Below, in pieces: positions 8,651 through 21,700 of a stretch of 64,000 nucleotides of DNA (position 1 is the first letter of the stretch; every line of letters begins with the position of its first letter). Origin of the DNA: Paracyclopina nana (Eukaryota; Arthropoda; Copepoda; Cyclopoida; Cyclopettidae); assembly GCA_019096065.1 (NCBI GenBank), contig JAGUCH010000005.1, positions 3,224,001 through 3,288,000 of the forward strand. Reading direction: 5' to 3'. A program made the position numbers and the translations under genes. A model generated the notes under the pieces. It was not told the origin of the DNA and did not search any database. It saw nothing but the letters and a program-made list of their open reading frames with translations.

Positions 8651-11025
8651 TTACTGTGTCCTCGCAGTGACGGATTGAGTCAGGTCTAGCAGGGAGCCTC
8701 GAGGGGGACCCTCCATGGCGGGAGCGCTGGGCTGGGTCCCATTCGCGTCAACCATGCGTGCCTGGGGAAGGGTCTGCTGAAGGACCCCGTATAGATCCGT
8801 GTATTGCTGGTGAATCGTACGGATCTGGGCTTGGAGGTCCTGATATGCTTGGGTCTCCTTGTCGGGCCGCGTCCACCGGCGGAGAGCCTTGAGGGGCGAT
8901 GTCGACTTGTCTGGAGCATCCAAAGGGTCTTTCTCTCCCGTTTCCGAACCATCTTGCACAGTGAAGTCACTGAGCTCGGTGGCCGCTCGTTCTCGGTGGT
9001 CTCGCTTCCAGCGAGGTCGGCGCCGGAAATCCGGGTGGCCATCGTCCTCATCGTCGTCGCCAGGGAACAAGGGTCCGTCGTTACCCAGGTTGGCTACCAT
9101 GCGCCAGGGGAGTTCGACAGCCATGAAGGCAGTGTGCCACAGGCCATACATCAACCACCACCCCAGTCCCCGGCGGCGATACAGGATAATCATACGGATG
9201 ATAGAGCCTAGGATGATCTTGATGAGGCCCAGGATCACCAAACCTCCGGTCATGTAGCTCCAGTATTTCCCCACGGTCGAAAAGAAGGGGATGAGGGCGT
9301 TGCCCACCTGGTCAACCATCATGTCGATGTCGTCCTCGGACCAGAGGGTGGTGGCCCCCGATCCGCGTGCGAAGCTGTTCCTCAGGACGTTGGACGTCAG
9401 AGTGGTGACCACGGCCTCGCGCGCGTGGTACAGCTGCAGGTAGAGGGCGTGCTCGGCCTGCTGCTGGGCGGAGTAGATACCACCTCCTAGGCCCCGACCG
9501 ATCTCGTAGGGGCGTCCATGTTGTCGATCGGAGGTGGGGTCCAATTGCGATGGCGGCGTGCAGGAGTGGATGCTAGGAGTAGCACACATCCAGTGTCCCT
9601 GGATCCTCCACTTCACAGGCGTGATGGCGTCGCAGGGTATGATGCTGGGCCGGTCCACCAGATGAAGGAGAGGGGATCCGCGAACCGGGAGTGGTTCCCG
9701 ACCAACACGGGGATCTCCTGCGTGCAGTTAGGGAAGGCACGCGTCATGGCCTGCATCGGGTAGCAGCTGGTGATGTAGGCGACCGCCCCAGCCCGGGTGA
9801 CCAAATGGCCGGGCCCGTGGGAGTCAAGCGTGGCGTAGGAGGACCCACCGCTGGCCATGTCCTGCAGCTTGGTGTGCAGGATGCTCCGCTCATTCTTGCA
9901 GATGAGGTCCTGCAGGAATTTGAACCGGTCGTCGAGATGCAGGGCGTGCTCGGCGTGCAGGAAAGCCAGTTGGGTTTGCACGTGAGCGTGGTGGACCTCT
10001 TCCGTCAGGTGGGTCGACGCGGCGATGGGAGCCTCGCCCGGGCGGAGAAGGACGACTGCAAAGTCCCTCAGCTGAGTCCGGAAGACCCGCCGCTGGCAGG
10101 TCGACTGGACCCCCTTAAGGACAAATCCTGCGTACCTGGATTCCTCTTCGCGGGCAATCAGGAGCAGATCCCCCACCTGACCTAGCATGGTGGAGTTCTG
10201 GTGCGGGTATAGCGAAGCGGGCCCTTGATAGACCTCAGAGGTCTCTTCCATGCAGGTGGTGTCATGAGCTTCCCATACCATGGTGCCTTCGAGCGTGTCG
10301 TGGACGATCTTGTCCCGGTAGTTGGCCACGATGTGATTATCGAACACCACTCGTCCAGAGCTGGTGTGCAGTTTTCCATAGACAGCGGTGACAAGGGCGT
10401 CGATCCGGGTCTGCTCGTAAGAGCGGTGATACATGACACCGTTGTGGCTGAATGACATGGTCCTGCATCGGTGGTCTCCGTCAAGACCTCCTCGAGAGAA
10501 GTAAGCCAGGTTGGCGGGCACGTTGAGGGTCACATTCACCCGTTGGCCCTCGACGATCAGGTAGCCCCGGTCCACCGCCTTGCGGCAGGCCTGGGGCGAC
10601 ACGGTATAGGGCTGGTGGTAAGCAACGATCTGGGTCCCATAGCTGACGCTGTCGAACCCGCATCTGGTCACTTCGCGGGTCAGGGTCACGTGGCAACGGT
10701 GGGCGGCGACGGGTTTGGTCGTCGCAGTCTGCAGCACCTGCACGGTGATGTTGACAGCCGATTCATAGGTGGTGCCGATATCATCGCATTCGTCCGGGTC
10801 ATTCAAGTCGACGCTCTCGTGGGTTGATTTTGGTGACTCGCAGTCAAACACCGTGAAGGTGGCAGCCGGGTCTTCAGGTGGTCCGTCTCCTCCTTCCTGT
10901 AGAGCAGGTTGAGGCCGGGGTTGTGCGCTTGGCACCTCGAGTAGTAGTGTGAACGTCATCAGTATTGTGAAGTACATTGCTTCTGGAAAAGAGAGTAAAG
11001 GAAACGTGTTGACATGCTGCCTCAT
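8651..11025 (-). pseudogene. env: Envelope-like gene of copy B, frameshifted
   Basis: Corresponds to env of copy A. The N-terminal segment (from the ATG at 11023-11025) has a hydrophobic signal-like stretch. The frame breaks near 9660, where copy B has one base fewer than copy A in a short A run; the rest continues in another frame down to 8651. That second part contains a long hydrophobic membrane segment (GGLVILGLIKIILGSIIRMI) and a charged cytoplasmic tail. As it stands the ORF would make a truncated, membrane-anchor-less protein. Confidence 0.85.
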
Positions 11026-11165
11026 TATTGTACACCTGCCGGTTTGTGCTGCTATTATTTCTTTATTAATTGCGCTTTCTTTCAAGCCGCAGAATTTTCA
11101 AAGTATACTTAGGGGGGCCCCCAAAATTTTGCGGCCGTCTTTTTGTTGTGCTGCTCATTCGTCTG

Positions 11166-14100
11166 TTATTCTGTGCTTGAAGCACTGCTCGAATTTGTTG
11201 GTGTAGCAAAATCATCATTCTCAGAATCGCTCATTTCAGGCAGTGGCCTGAATTGTGGCATCGTGACCGTAGGCTGTGCTACCAGGGGTCTGTATGGCGG
11301 CATATTGATTGGTGCCAGCGGAGGTAGCTCTGGGTCTGGTTGATCTGATTTTTGGCCTGAGCGTGATCTGGTTCTGGTTGCAGGAGATGATGCTCCATGG
11401 GCAACCTCAACTTCGGCCCCCAGGAAATCTGCTGTTTCTTGTTGCAGCATTTCCGCCTGGGTCCTACGTTTGCGGTACCGTGTTTCCCGAGGTGACGGTG
11501 CTGATACCGTTTCGTGGCCGGTTGTTGGGAGCTCGATGTTGTTCTCACTGTCGCCTTCATCGTCGGAAGGGAGCGCAACATCTTCAGCAAACTCATCACC
11601 TCGCATGGATAGATCTGCATTGGCTGGTGGCGGGTTGCCGGCATTGCCATCGTGGGCATCTTCCGCCGTTGCCCGGTACAATTTGAGCCTGTCGATCGAG
11701 ACGACCTCGGACTTCTTTCGAATCCATGAGGGGTCAGGCAAGATCTCGAAGGTCACGTCGTTGACCTTCCTAAGTATGGTCCAGGGGCCTGACCAGAAAG
11801 TTTGGAGCTTCTTGGAGATGTGGCGGGCCACGGTGGGCGTGTACAGCCACACCTGTTGCCCCGGGACATACGTCGTTTTGTCCTTGTGGTAGGCCATCCT
11901 TTGTCGGTGGATCGATGTGGCCATGTTCTTTCGGGCCCATTCATGGGCTGCCTGGATTCGAGCCTTGAGGGCCTGGGCAACTTGCCCGGCCTCAGAGGCC
12001 TCTCTCAGAAGTGGTTGGGGGTCTCCAAACAGAAGGTCCAGTTGCGAGGTGGCAGGCCGCCCAAATAGCAATTCATACGGGGCGTAGCCGGTCATGCGGC
12101 ATTTGGTGGTGCGCATGATAAACAGGGCGACGGGCAGTACTTCCTTCCAGCGGGATGGTCGCCCGCAGACCAGTTTGGCCAGGAGGCCGTTGAGGTCCCG
12201 GTGGGCCCGTTCAACCCAGTTAGACTTAGGGTTGTAGGCCGGCGTGGTAGAGTGCCTGACACCTAGTGCTTTGGCTACTTGCTGGAACAGGGCGGCGGTG
12301 AAGTGGGTGCCTCGGTCAGAATGGAGGTTCTCCATTAGCCCATATCGCGGGATGATCTCTGAGGTCAGGAACCTCACGGCGGTGTCAGCGTTGGCCGAGG
12401 CGCATGGGAAAGCCTCGATCCATCGGCTGAAGAGGTCACGTACGGTGAAGAGGTACTGATGTCCGTCGACAGGGGCTTGAGGGGCCCCACGTAGTCGATG
12501 GCAACCCTTTGCCAGGGATAGCCCGCCCGGTGAGAATGTAGTGAGTGACGTTGGTCCGCGGTCTCCGGCTGATGTTTCTGGCAGGTGCGGCAGGTGGCCA
12601 CGACCTCCGCGGCAACTCGGGTGGCGTTGGGCATGTAGAACCGGCGGGAGACCCGGTCAACAGTGGTGTCTCTGCCCTGATGACCCATGGTTTCGTGAAT
12701 GTGCCTCACTAGCCCTTCTTCCGAGGATCGAGGAACCACGACCAGGTGGCGAGCCTCTCGGCCTTGTCCTTCTTCCTTCTGGTACCGAAGGAGACCTTGA
12801 TCATCCAGGTAGAGGCTGTCAAAGAGGCCCAGCAGGATCTTGCCTCGATGGGAGGCGGCCTCTTTGTGCTCAGGGCTCGGTCGGCTCTGCTGGCTGATCA
12901 GTCGCCGCACCAGTTGCAAATCCTCGTCCTCTGTTTGCCCCTGGATCCACTCGGCGGGGTTGGCCATGTCCAGGGCAGCCTCGGCCGAGGCTATCATCGC
13001 TTGGACGCCCGCGCAGCTCTCATTGGACACGTCCGTGCCCTCGGTGTCGGTGACGTGCTCGGCGCGACTCAGGGCGTCGGCGTTGGCGTGCTTGGTTCCG
13101 GCCCGGGGGACGACCTTGAAGTCAAACTGGCTGATGGTCTCCAGCCACCTGGCAAGCATGCTACGGGGCTCCTCCATGGTGCGAATCCATTGCAGGGCGG
13201 CATGGTCCGTGCGGAGGATGAAAGGCCGATATTGGAGGTAATACCGCCACTTGCGCAGCCAGATGATGACGGCAGCGAGTTCCCCTTGGGTGGCGGAGTA
13301 GTTAGCCTGGCTCCGGTCAGCTTCTTGGCCCCAAAGAGGATGACTCGCTCCTTTCCCCCTTGTACTTGCGACAGGACGGCCCCCACGCACTGGTTGTCCC
13401 CGCTCCAGTCGGTATCCAGGATGAATGGCTGCGGGCTCTCAAAATCGGGGAAAGCCAGGATGGGCGCCATGCACAGCCGCTTCTTAAGCTCCTCAAAAGC
13501 GGCAACGTATTCCAGCGGGGGTTCGAACTCGGCGGTGTCGGGAACATCTTCTTCCCGGCTGAGTTTGTCCGTCAACGCCTTGGCGACCTTCTGGTAATCC
13601 TTGATGAAGGACTGTAATAGCCGCACTTTCCCAGGAAGATGCGTAGCTGCCGCCGGGTTCGTGGCAGGGGCCACTTCTTGACCACGTCGATGTACTCGGG
13701 GACCACAGAGAGGCCCTCAGGAGTGATGACGTGCCCCAGGTACGTGATGCGACGGCGGAACAGGTGGCATTTGGATGGTTGCAGTTTGAGGCCAGCCCGT
13801 TGATGGGCGTCCAGTACCCGTTGCAGGTGGCCGAAGTGAGATTCTACATCGCGGCTGTGGATCAGCACGTCGTCGAGGTATGGCAAGGCAATGTCGTATG
13901 GGATCCCTTCCAAGACCCGCTGGATGAGGCGCGCATACGTCCGGGGCGCGTTGGTGAGGCCGAACGGCATGTAGGCGAATGCGTACGTTGAGTGATTGGC
14001 CGCGAATGCTGTCTTGGATGTCCTCGGCCCTCACGGGAACGTGGTGAAAGGCTCCCGTCGTATCCAGGGTAGAGAATACTTGCGAGTGCGCCAGCCGATT

Positions 14101-15387
14101 GAGGTTATCCCGAATGTCGCCAATGGGATGCGTGTCGACGATGGTTACCTTGTTCAGTGCGCGGTAATCTACGCACCACCGGGTCTTCCCATTCTTCTTG
14201 GTGACCGGAACCAGCGGCGCGCACCAGGGCGACTGAATAGGGACGATGATGCCTTCCTGGAGCCATTTCTGGACTTGTTCTTCTAGCGACTTCTGCAAGT
14301 GCGGGTTGATGGGCCGCCGGCGGATGTTAATGGGCTGAGTACCCGGGATGATATCGATGCGGTGCTCGGCCAAGTCGGTTTGGCCCGAGGACCCATCGAG
14401 GCTGAAGGTGTCCTGGTATTGTAGCAGCAGGGCCAAGGTGCGAGCTTTTAGCTGAGGGGTGTTCAAGATGTCGTTGTTTTCTAGGTCGAATTCTTGAATG
14501 AAGGTTTGGGCCATCTCGGCCGTGTACTGGCCCTGCGGCCGGGTTTGGGCCCCCTCGAGCTTGGCTACGTAGCTTCCAGCTGCCAGCTTGGCCACGGTGG
14601 GTACTCGCCTCAAGCCTTCAACTTGCCCGTACCGGGTGTTGTTGCGGATAATGAGAGGCTCTGCGGTAGTGTTGATAACCCCGACAACGCAGTTGCCCTT
14701 TTCATCTGGTCGGATGAGGGCTCGCTGCCAGGGGTGCAGCTCAGTGGCCTCCATGAAGTCCCCTGATCCTTCAACAATCCCATCGATGTGCGGCGATCGG
14801 GCCCAGGTGGGGATTTTTGCGGGAATGGCGCAACAAGACATTGGCCCCACTGTGGTTTCACCCCGTGTGTAGACGGCATGGACGTTGATTGCGCGACTGT
14901 CATTTTCATTAAGTGTCCCCCCTGCCAACTTGATCATTCGTCCTCGAATGCGGAGCGAGTTGGCACTATGTAGCTGGTCTATGTCGTGGGCTTTCATGAA
15001 GGGCCCCGACAGGTTGACGTCCATGGTGAGGTTAGCTATGACAGCTGGTCGAAATGGGAAAGGTTGCGGGTAGGTGCCGATGTGAAGCATCAATGGTTTC
15101 GGTACCTCGCCGAGTATTTCTAGAGATTGATTTTGGCCCGCTGTGTTGACAGTTTCTCCTATCAGGGGCGCAAGTTGAGCTTTTGTGAACCCCAATTTGG
15201 TTGCAAGCGTGGAGGAGATGACCGACCTCCACGTATTACCGCTGTCGATGAGTGCTCTTGATTTGACGTTGTTGAGGCGTATTGGAACTTCAGATACGTA
15301 TGATTTATTAATGTTGGAAATATGGGCGAGGAATGATCGGGCCTTGTCAGATGTGAACGTGTTTGGTGAGGTGATGGATGGTTCCAT
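11166..15387 (-). pseudogene. pol: Pol of copy B, several frameshifts
   Basis: Same domain order as copy A pol (protease, RT, RNase H, integrase) but broken by short deletions relative to copy A near 14015 (2 bases), 13613 (1 base), 13315 (2 bases) and 12472 (1 base). The separate open pieces are 15387-13717, 13970-13572, 13674-13069, 13390-12374 and 12377-11166. Catalytic motifs such as DSGNT, YLDD and the integrase DDE residues can still be seen in the pieces. No continuous polyprotein can be made. Confidence 0.9.
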
Positions 15388-15392
15388 TGATG

Positions 15393-15426
15393 GCCGGTCC
15401 CTTAGGACCGGCTGGCTCCGTTTTTT
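15393..15426 (-). promoter_or_regulatory. -1 frameshift signal, copy B
   Basis: Slippery A AAA AAC (15426-15420), 7-nt spacer and the same 8-bp hairpin (15412-15393) with the gag stop in the loop. It is unchanged from copy A although surrounding genes in copy B have decayed, which fits a recent common origin. Confidence 0.85.
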
Positions 15427-16330
15427 GGCGCCTCCCAGGTGTAGGCGTCCGTGGGGGCACTGGCCACATGTGCGATGGCCGCGTTGCGATATTTATTATA
15501 TTCTTGGGGCGAGACCGGCGGGCGGCGTGGTATGGATTGTTACTGCCACGCCCGCGGCCGCCACGTCCCGGCCCCGAATCCTCCTCGCCCTCGTTGGCCG
15601 TTTTGGCGTTGGTTGGTGCATTGAGCCTTGAGATGGCCGTAGCCGCCGCAGCCGTAGCATCTCATGTTAGCCTTGTCGCCTAGAGCGGCGATGATCTTGG
15701 CGACGTCGGGTTGATCTGAGGTGCCCTCTTGGGTGATTTGCATGATGCCCCCTTGCCCCAGGGGTTGGCCTTGCCGCCGGCTAATCCTACCAGGCACTCC
15801 TTGGAGGATGCATTGGAAGCGGCCTCCGTCAGCGTATCATATTTGCTGGCGATTACCAGCCAACGTGTCTGAGGGTCCCGCAGATTGATAGTGAACTTCC
15901 TAATGACCTCTGGATCCTTGTCGACCTTGGCGCACCGCAGTGCGTCATTGGCGAAAGCCCTCAGGTAGAGCGACTTGATGCGTGCCGCCCAGGTCATTAC
16001 GGATTCATGGGGACCCTGCGCGGCGGTGTCGTATGCCACCCTGGCGGCCTCTTGGGCCGACTCGTCCACAAAGGCCTTTTCAAGGTCGTCGAGGTAGTGC
16101 TTGTAGGTGTACGTGTCATTGCTCGACTTCTTGTCGATGGAATTGATCATTTCCAACGCAAGGCCGACAATAGATGCCTTGATCAGCATCTTCTTGGTGA
16201 CTTCCGGCTCTATCGAGTCCTCAAATTGGGACTCGATATGCATCCGCCATTGCTGGAAGGAGCGGCTATCCGTCTCGCGGAGCAGTTGGAGTTGTTGAGG
16301 CCGACGCTGAACAGCAGCGTTGGCTCTCAT
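15402..16330 (-). pseudogene. gag: Gag of copy B, frameshifted
   Basis: Matches copy A gag from the ATG at 16328-16330. One G is missing from a G run near 15765, so the frame shifts before the zinc knuckle. Further small deletions near 15570 and 15525 affect the Arg-Gly-rich tail. The capsid-like part is open to 15680; the CCHC knuckle lies in a second open piece (15540-15797). Confidence 0.88.
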
Positions 16331-16447
16331 TTGGCGGTTGACCTCAAGGGCCACCGCAGCAGCTATATCTTGTGGTGGCTGGGCCTATGCGTGGGGGAGA
16401 AGAGTGAGCTTTCGGTCTTTTGTGAGAATGTGCTATTATAATTACCA

Positions 16448-17620
16448 TGGTGGTCTACGATTCAACAATGAAGTGAGTTGTGATTACTGTTAACTGAGGG
16501 AAAGCCCGAAAGGAACTGATAGCTATTCCCCACCAGCGTGGTCTTATATATCCGCCAACGCGCTCGCAGGTCACTGCAGAGGGTTGTGGCGTGACATTTA
16601 TTGATTGTTTACTGACCACCGAAAATGCCACGCTGGTGTCACATTTCTCCTTATCGTTTATTTGACCGTGACCCGCAGTGGGTGACCAGCTTTAGCTTCA
16701 GTGGAATCCTGATAGCTCGCAGCTGTTGATCCGCTACCGGTCATGTGGTCACCACGTGGTCATGAGCTTCTATCCTCCTTCTCCACCCCTTTATTTGTAC
16801 ATTGTCATGGGGTGGCCGGCTCCAGCATTCACTGGAATCCAAATGATTTGCGACTGGTGTTAGCAGCCCCGACCATTCGGCCATTGTCCCCCCATAACAA
16901 TTACTATTTGATCACCTGCAGTTGGAATTTGCCCGTGAGTTGACCGGCCCTAGCTTAACTAGGATCTACAATGATTTGCACCAGCGTTGGCCGGGCTGAC
17001 CATTCGGCCGCTGGCTCTCACGGACAATCCCTTTGATTGTTATTTGATAGCTTTCTGATTGTTTGCAGCTGCAGCTATTGCAGAGTGATCTTTGCCCTTT
17101 TGCTCTGGTCTGAGCTTTACATTTTTACATTTTAGCCACCACTATTTTACTTTTTATAGTCAACTGCCTTTCATGCTTTCAGCATTAATCTCTCTTTACT
17201 TCGTGGCTTGCACGTAGGTTCATGTTTTGGCAGTTGACTCGAGCATGATATTATTTGAGCAGCACTATTATCCCTTTTATACTTATCGTGTATACTTAGC
17301 ACTTATAGCTTCCGGCAGGATGTACTTAATGGGTAGTGGAGTGATGAAATCACAGGTCCAACGACCCGCGCCATCTGTAGTAGGTCGAGATATACTACTG
17401 TGACTTATCAAGCCACTACTCGTATCTAGGCTACGTCAAGCGGGGACGGGCCTGGAGGCTAGCAGAGGTCAGTCTTTGGGCCGCAGACAACACGTGTCAA
17501 TGCGGTGAATTTATTTCCTTTACTGATGATCACACTATACTACTCGTTATACTACCGCGCGCCCGAGGCGAGCGCGCGCAGCGAGCGGTCGACCCGTAGG
17601 CCGACACGCTCCCTGCTACA
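16448..17620 (-). repeat. Right (5') LTR of copy B
   Basis: About 1.17 kb, beginning TGTAGCAGGG at 17620 and nearly identical to the central LTR with scattered substitutions and single-base indels. TATA box at 16543-16550 on the minus strand. The terminal 50 bp are very CpG-rich. The high LTR identity implies recent insertion or recent homogenisation. Confidence 0.88.
16543..16550 (-). promoter_or_regulatory. TATA box of the right LTR
   Basis: TATATAAG on the minus strand, in the same position as in the central LTR and oriented toward gag of copy B. Confidence 0.6.
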
Positions 17621-18768
17621 TCTTGAAATCGGAGCATATTTCAAATGCGCGCGCGTGCACCACTTTCAAAGGCTGCCCAAATGGAATGCCTAAAAACGAT
17701 GACATGCACTAGAAAGCCAGATCCAAACAAAGATATTACGTCAAAGGAAGCTCTTTCATTCGCTACATCCTTTTTAGACTGCTACATATTCATATTGAAG
17801 TATTGTAGTAATGAGAGTCGTGTTATTCGGCTTCTTTTTTTTGCTTTATTGTTGTTCAATAGTTGTTTTCGTATGTGTATGCATGCTGGTGGTTACGTTA
17901 GAGCAGTTTTATGTAATTTAAGCACCACGTAATTGCCATTTGAGGTGAAACAATTTCCAGATAGTAGCGTACTTCAGTTTCATAAGTGGATATTTAAGCC
18001 CAAAAAGAACCCTCACCAGAACATTCCTTGGGTATTTTTTGCTAGTCAATTTTCAAATGTGAGCCTGCAGCAACAGCATTAGTTAGAACTGATAAAAAAC
18101 AGTGAGCGTTTTTCCCATCCGAATTGATGATGCAGAGGGTTAAACAAGAGATATGTCATGAATCAAACAGGCCATGATAATTTGCTGATCGATATGCTTC
18201 GGTTCTGAATAATGCAAGAGTTTTTACAAGAAACAGCTAGGTGCGTGTTGGGGGCAGCCAAAACTTGAGAGAAACGTTGCAAAGTAAAAAGTGGAAATCA
18301 TAAAAAGCAAATAGCTTTCTTGTGCTTGGGAGGGCAGGAGATATGGTTGCCTTCTGGTTGTTGGAATGTTACACATGAATGTAACACAATGATTGCAACA
18401 ATACCGATAAGAATCAAACTGATATGATGGAGGGTTGGAAAAATGATCGCTCTGTACACACTGTTGTTGCTGACGATAACAATGATGATGGTACACATTA
18501 ACAATGTAACGATTGAAAGCCAAGGACAATTTATAGTTTTGCGCTTGATGGTGAGTATAACAATTTGCTGCGACAGCTCACATTTTTAACCCACTGCAAG
18601 AAAGCAGAAGTTGCACTTCTATCTGGATTTATATCGTTCAAAAAAAAAAAGCTTTAAATGGCGCGCTCTCAGAATCTTGTTGTTGTTATCAGCTTTCGTT
18701 AGTGTATTTTATCATGTCAAGAAGAAGCGGCGAGAGAATGTAAAGGGAGGGAGGCTATTAAACATTTT
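17621..18768. other. Spacer between provirus and talin
   Basis: About 1.15 kb of unique AT-rich sequence that should include the talin 3' UTR. I found no convincing ORF and no clear AATAAA on the minus strand near the talin stop, so the polyadenylation site was not located. Confidence 0.5.
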
Positions 18769-21700
18769 TCATTCTATGTGATATGACTTTTGTGAATTGC
18801 GCGTTATCATAGTTCTTTGCTCCTCTACGGATCTTGTCACGGCCGTTGATCTCTGTATGGAACTCGTCGTCGATGAATATTGTTGCGCTTTCTGTTGCTT
18901 GAACACAGAGGTCTTCTTCATGGCAGAGGGACTACCGAAATCACCATCGCTCTCATTTCCACTACTAGTCGCCATTCGGAATCGTTCAAGGGACTCGTTG
19001 AAACTTGGACCGGCATCGATGCTATGCTGTTGCTGCTGCTGCTGTTGATCTTGAACGTTGATGACCGTGGTAGATTTCAGCTTTTGGGGTTGATGATACA
19101 TCGGTGAGGAATGGTAGACTTTCCGAAAGCTGGCTTCGTCGTATCCAGAGGATTCGTATCTGGGATGTTAAAAAGCATTGGTTGAAGCCACGTGGTTCTA
19201 AGCAATTGCCATATGATTTACGCACAGTTAGAAAGAAATCAGTGTTCCACTTAGAGAGCAAAGAAACGTTTGCCACGAATGCGATTAAGAGGCCAAAGTG
19301 AGAGAGACCTTCACCAAATAAGCGGAGGAAAAAGACGAAGCGTAACAAGGACGAAGAACATATTCTGTCTTTGAGAATTGTAACAATGATCAACATTGAT
19401 TCGAGTAGTAGAAAGGACGGCGGTAGTAACGAGGAGGAGACAGATTTCTGCAACAAAAAATATTGAGTGTTCATAGATGACTGATAGCAGGTGTAGCACT
19501 ATCACTCCACTCAATCATGCAGAAACAAGGCAACGAGAAAAGCAGAAAACTTAATCTACAAGGGTGGTTTCTTCCGTTGGGTGCGTGGCGAGTCTAGCAT
19601 TGCCATAGTGGTTAGGTTAAGTACGGCCACATCAGCAGCATCAGTTGCGTGATTAGTTTTTCTACGAGGCAAAAAAGGACAACAGAGTAAAACAACAGTC
19701 ATTGTATACCCATGCAGAGGGGGAGAAAGTGAAAGTGGGTTCATTTCAAGGATAACATTGTAGCCTCGCCCTCGTTTCGACTTAGGTGGCAGCTCAATTT
19801 CGAGAGTAGTCGTGTAGATACTATCGTGCCCGACACTTTGAAATTAGGTAGGAATAGCATAGAGATAAAATGATAAAATATCCCAGGAGTCAAGCAGAGA
19901 AAAACCACAGAAAAAAATTCGTGCTCTTGCAAGCTTATCCATGCATGCTTGCCCCCATTGATGGGCGATGGGGGAAAAATAAGGATATAAACTTACCCCG
20001 ATTGCTCGGTCTCAGAATCCGTTTGGTACTTTCGTCTATGCAGATTCTCGAGACGGACTCGCGCTTGATCCAGCTCTCTTTCCATTCGTAGGACTTCCGC
20101 TCGAGCATTGATTTCCTAGGGGAGCGTAAATTATAGCTTTTTTCCTAGGCCAGAATCGTTGCAGGCTTGAATTACCTCAACAACAGAAGTGACAGCAGTC
20201 TTGTTCAGATCCACATTGTCGGTGTCCTCTTCCTGATCCAATGCTTGCTGAGCTGCTTTCACCAGGTTCTCCGTCGCCTTCCTTACAGCGTTGGAGGCTG
20301 CCTCCAGCCTCTTCATCGCCACTGACTCAGGATCAGCCTTCACTTTGCAAGCCAAAAGCAGCTGAGCTGTAGAGCCGGCAACCTGCTTGGCAGCTCCAAT
20401 CAATTTCTCCTCGGATGTGTGACCTTTGACAAGCGCGTTCGCGGCTTCGCAGAGGTTGTGCGTTGCAGCAGCAACCAATCTTGCAGCTGACACGAGGCCG
20501 TCAGACCATTGTCCGTCTTCAGAATTGATGTTGGTCTTCTTGGCCACCTTGCCTTGATGTACCAGCTCTTTTTGCGCTTCTGAGGCAGCCTTAATCAAGG
20601 CTGCAGTAGCGGCCGCGATTGACTTTGCGGCGTCCAAAATCAGCTCGTCAAAGTTCATGTTGGCGTCAAGATCCTGCGAAGCAACATTCTTCATGAGAAA
20701 GATATACATCTAATATTAAAGCACACAAAGCACAGTTATATAGAGAAAGTGTGTTGAGAAACCGTAGGCCAATAAGTCCTTCTTTGGGCTGCTGGAATAA
20801 GTTTGTGATGTGCAGGTGCGTAATGTCCGCTCGCCGTATTATATGTCTGAATTCTGGTTGGATTCGAATGTGTCAACCAAGAATATCAAACATATCTTAC
20901 AGAGAGGGCGTGTGGCGGTGAGATTCACGCAAAGGGTGCCAGATATCCTGAGCCGATTCCAGTCATGTGGTAATGGCCTCAATTAGTTATTGGGAACACA
21001 CGCAGTTAAATAGTTACAAAAAAGCTCACATAGCCGAGACGAGAAAAAACGAAAATAGTCTGATGATGACGCTTACCTTTCCTTTAATTTCTTTGCGTGG
21101 CTTCAAGCTTGAAAGCTTTCTAGCTGCATTTTCGATGGATTTTGCAGCTCCGAGTAGCTCGTTTTCCGCGATGAAGGTCGGGTCCGTCGGGTCCACCCAG
21201 TCGTCATCCTTTAGATGTTGCGCAGCAGTCGCCAACTCCGTGACACATTGGGCAATTTTGCGAGATACATTGCCCAACTGTTGCTTGTTGTCCGAGTTGG
21301 GTTTATTCAAGCTGTGCATGACCATTTGCAAAAGTTCGCGATACTGCATAGCAACCTCGCGGCCTGCATTTAGCGCTTGACTGCGTATCTCTTGCTTGTT
21401 GGACGACCAAGTGGCACTCTAAAAAAATTAATCCCAATCAATTCAAATCGCTTTTTCCTTTCGTAAAAAATCGCCATTCTACCTTGCACGTCATCAGCAT
21501 ATCGGATATAGCTTTGCGACCCATGTTGGCGGCAACAATGATGTCTTCCTGCTTTAGGCTTTTCCCCGCCGACACCGCCTTTCCAGTTGCCAAAGTAATC
21601 GGCCTGGTTGCCCTGATCAATTCCTCCGGTTCGGCCTTTGTACGTGGGGCTTCAGAAGAATCGAACGCACGGATTTCCTGTGCTATTGCTTCGATACTTG

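Larger units (their letters stand above)
7459..17620 (-). mobile_element. Env-bearing Gypsy-like LTR retroelement, copy B (degenerate)
   Basis: Complete by structure: right LTR (16448-17620), gag, pol, env, a purine-rich tract, then the central LTR (7459-8632). It is nearly identical to copy A base for base but carries small deletions that break gag, pol and env, so it is not expected to make full proteins. Its outer end at 17620 joins unrelated host DNA about 1.1 kb from the talin stop. Because it shares one LTR with copy A, the array is most simply explained by recombination between LTRs or by insertion of one copy into another's LTR. Target-site duplications cannot be checked because the left end of the array is outside the window. 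Confidence 0.9.

Noticed and set aside
18224-18529. 101-codon minus-strand frame downstream of talin
   Set aside because: Low-complexity His/Tyr/Cys-rich translation of AT-rich DNA, no splice or poly(A) context.
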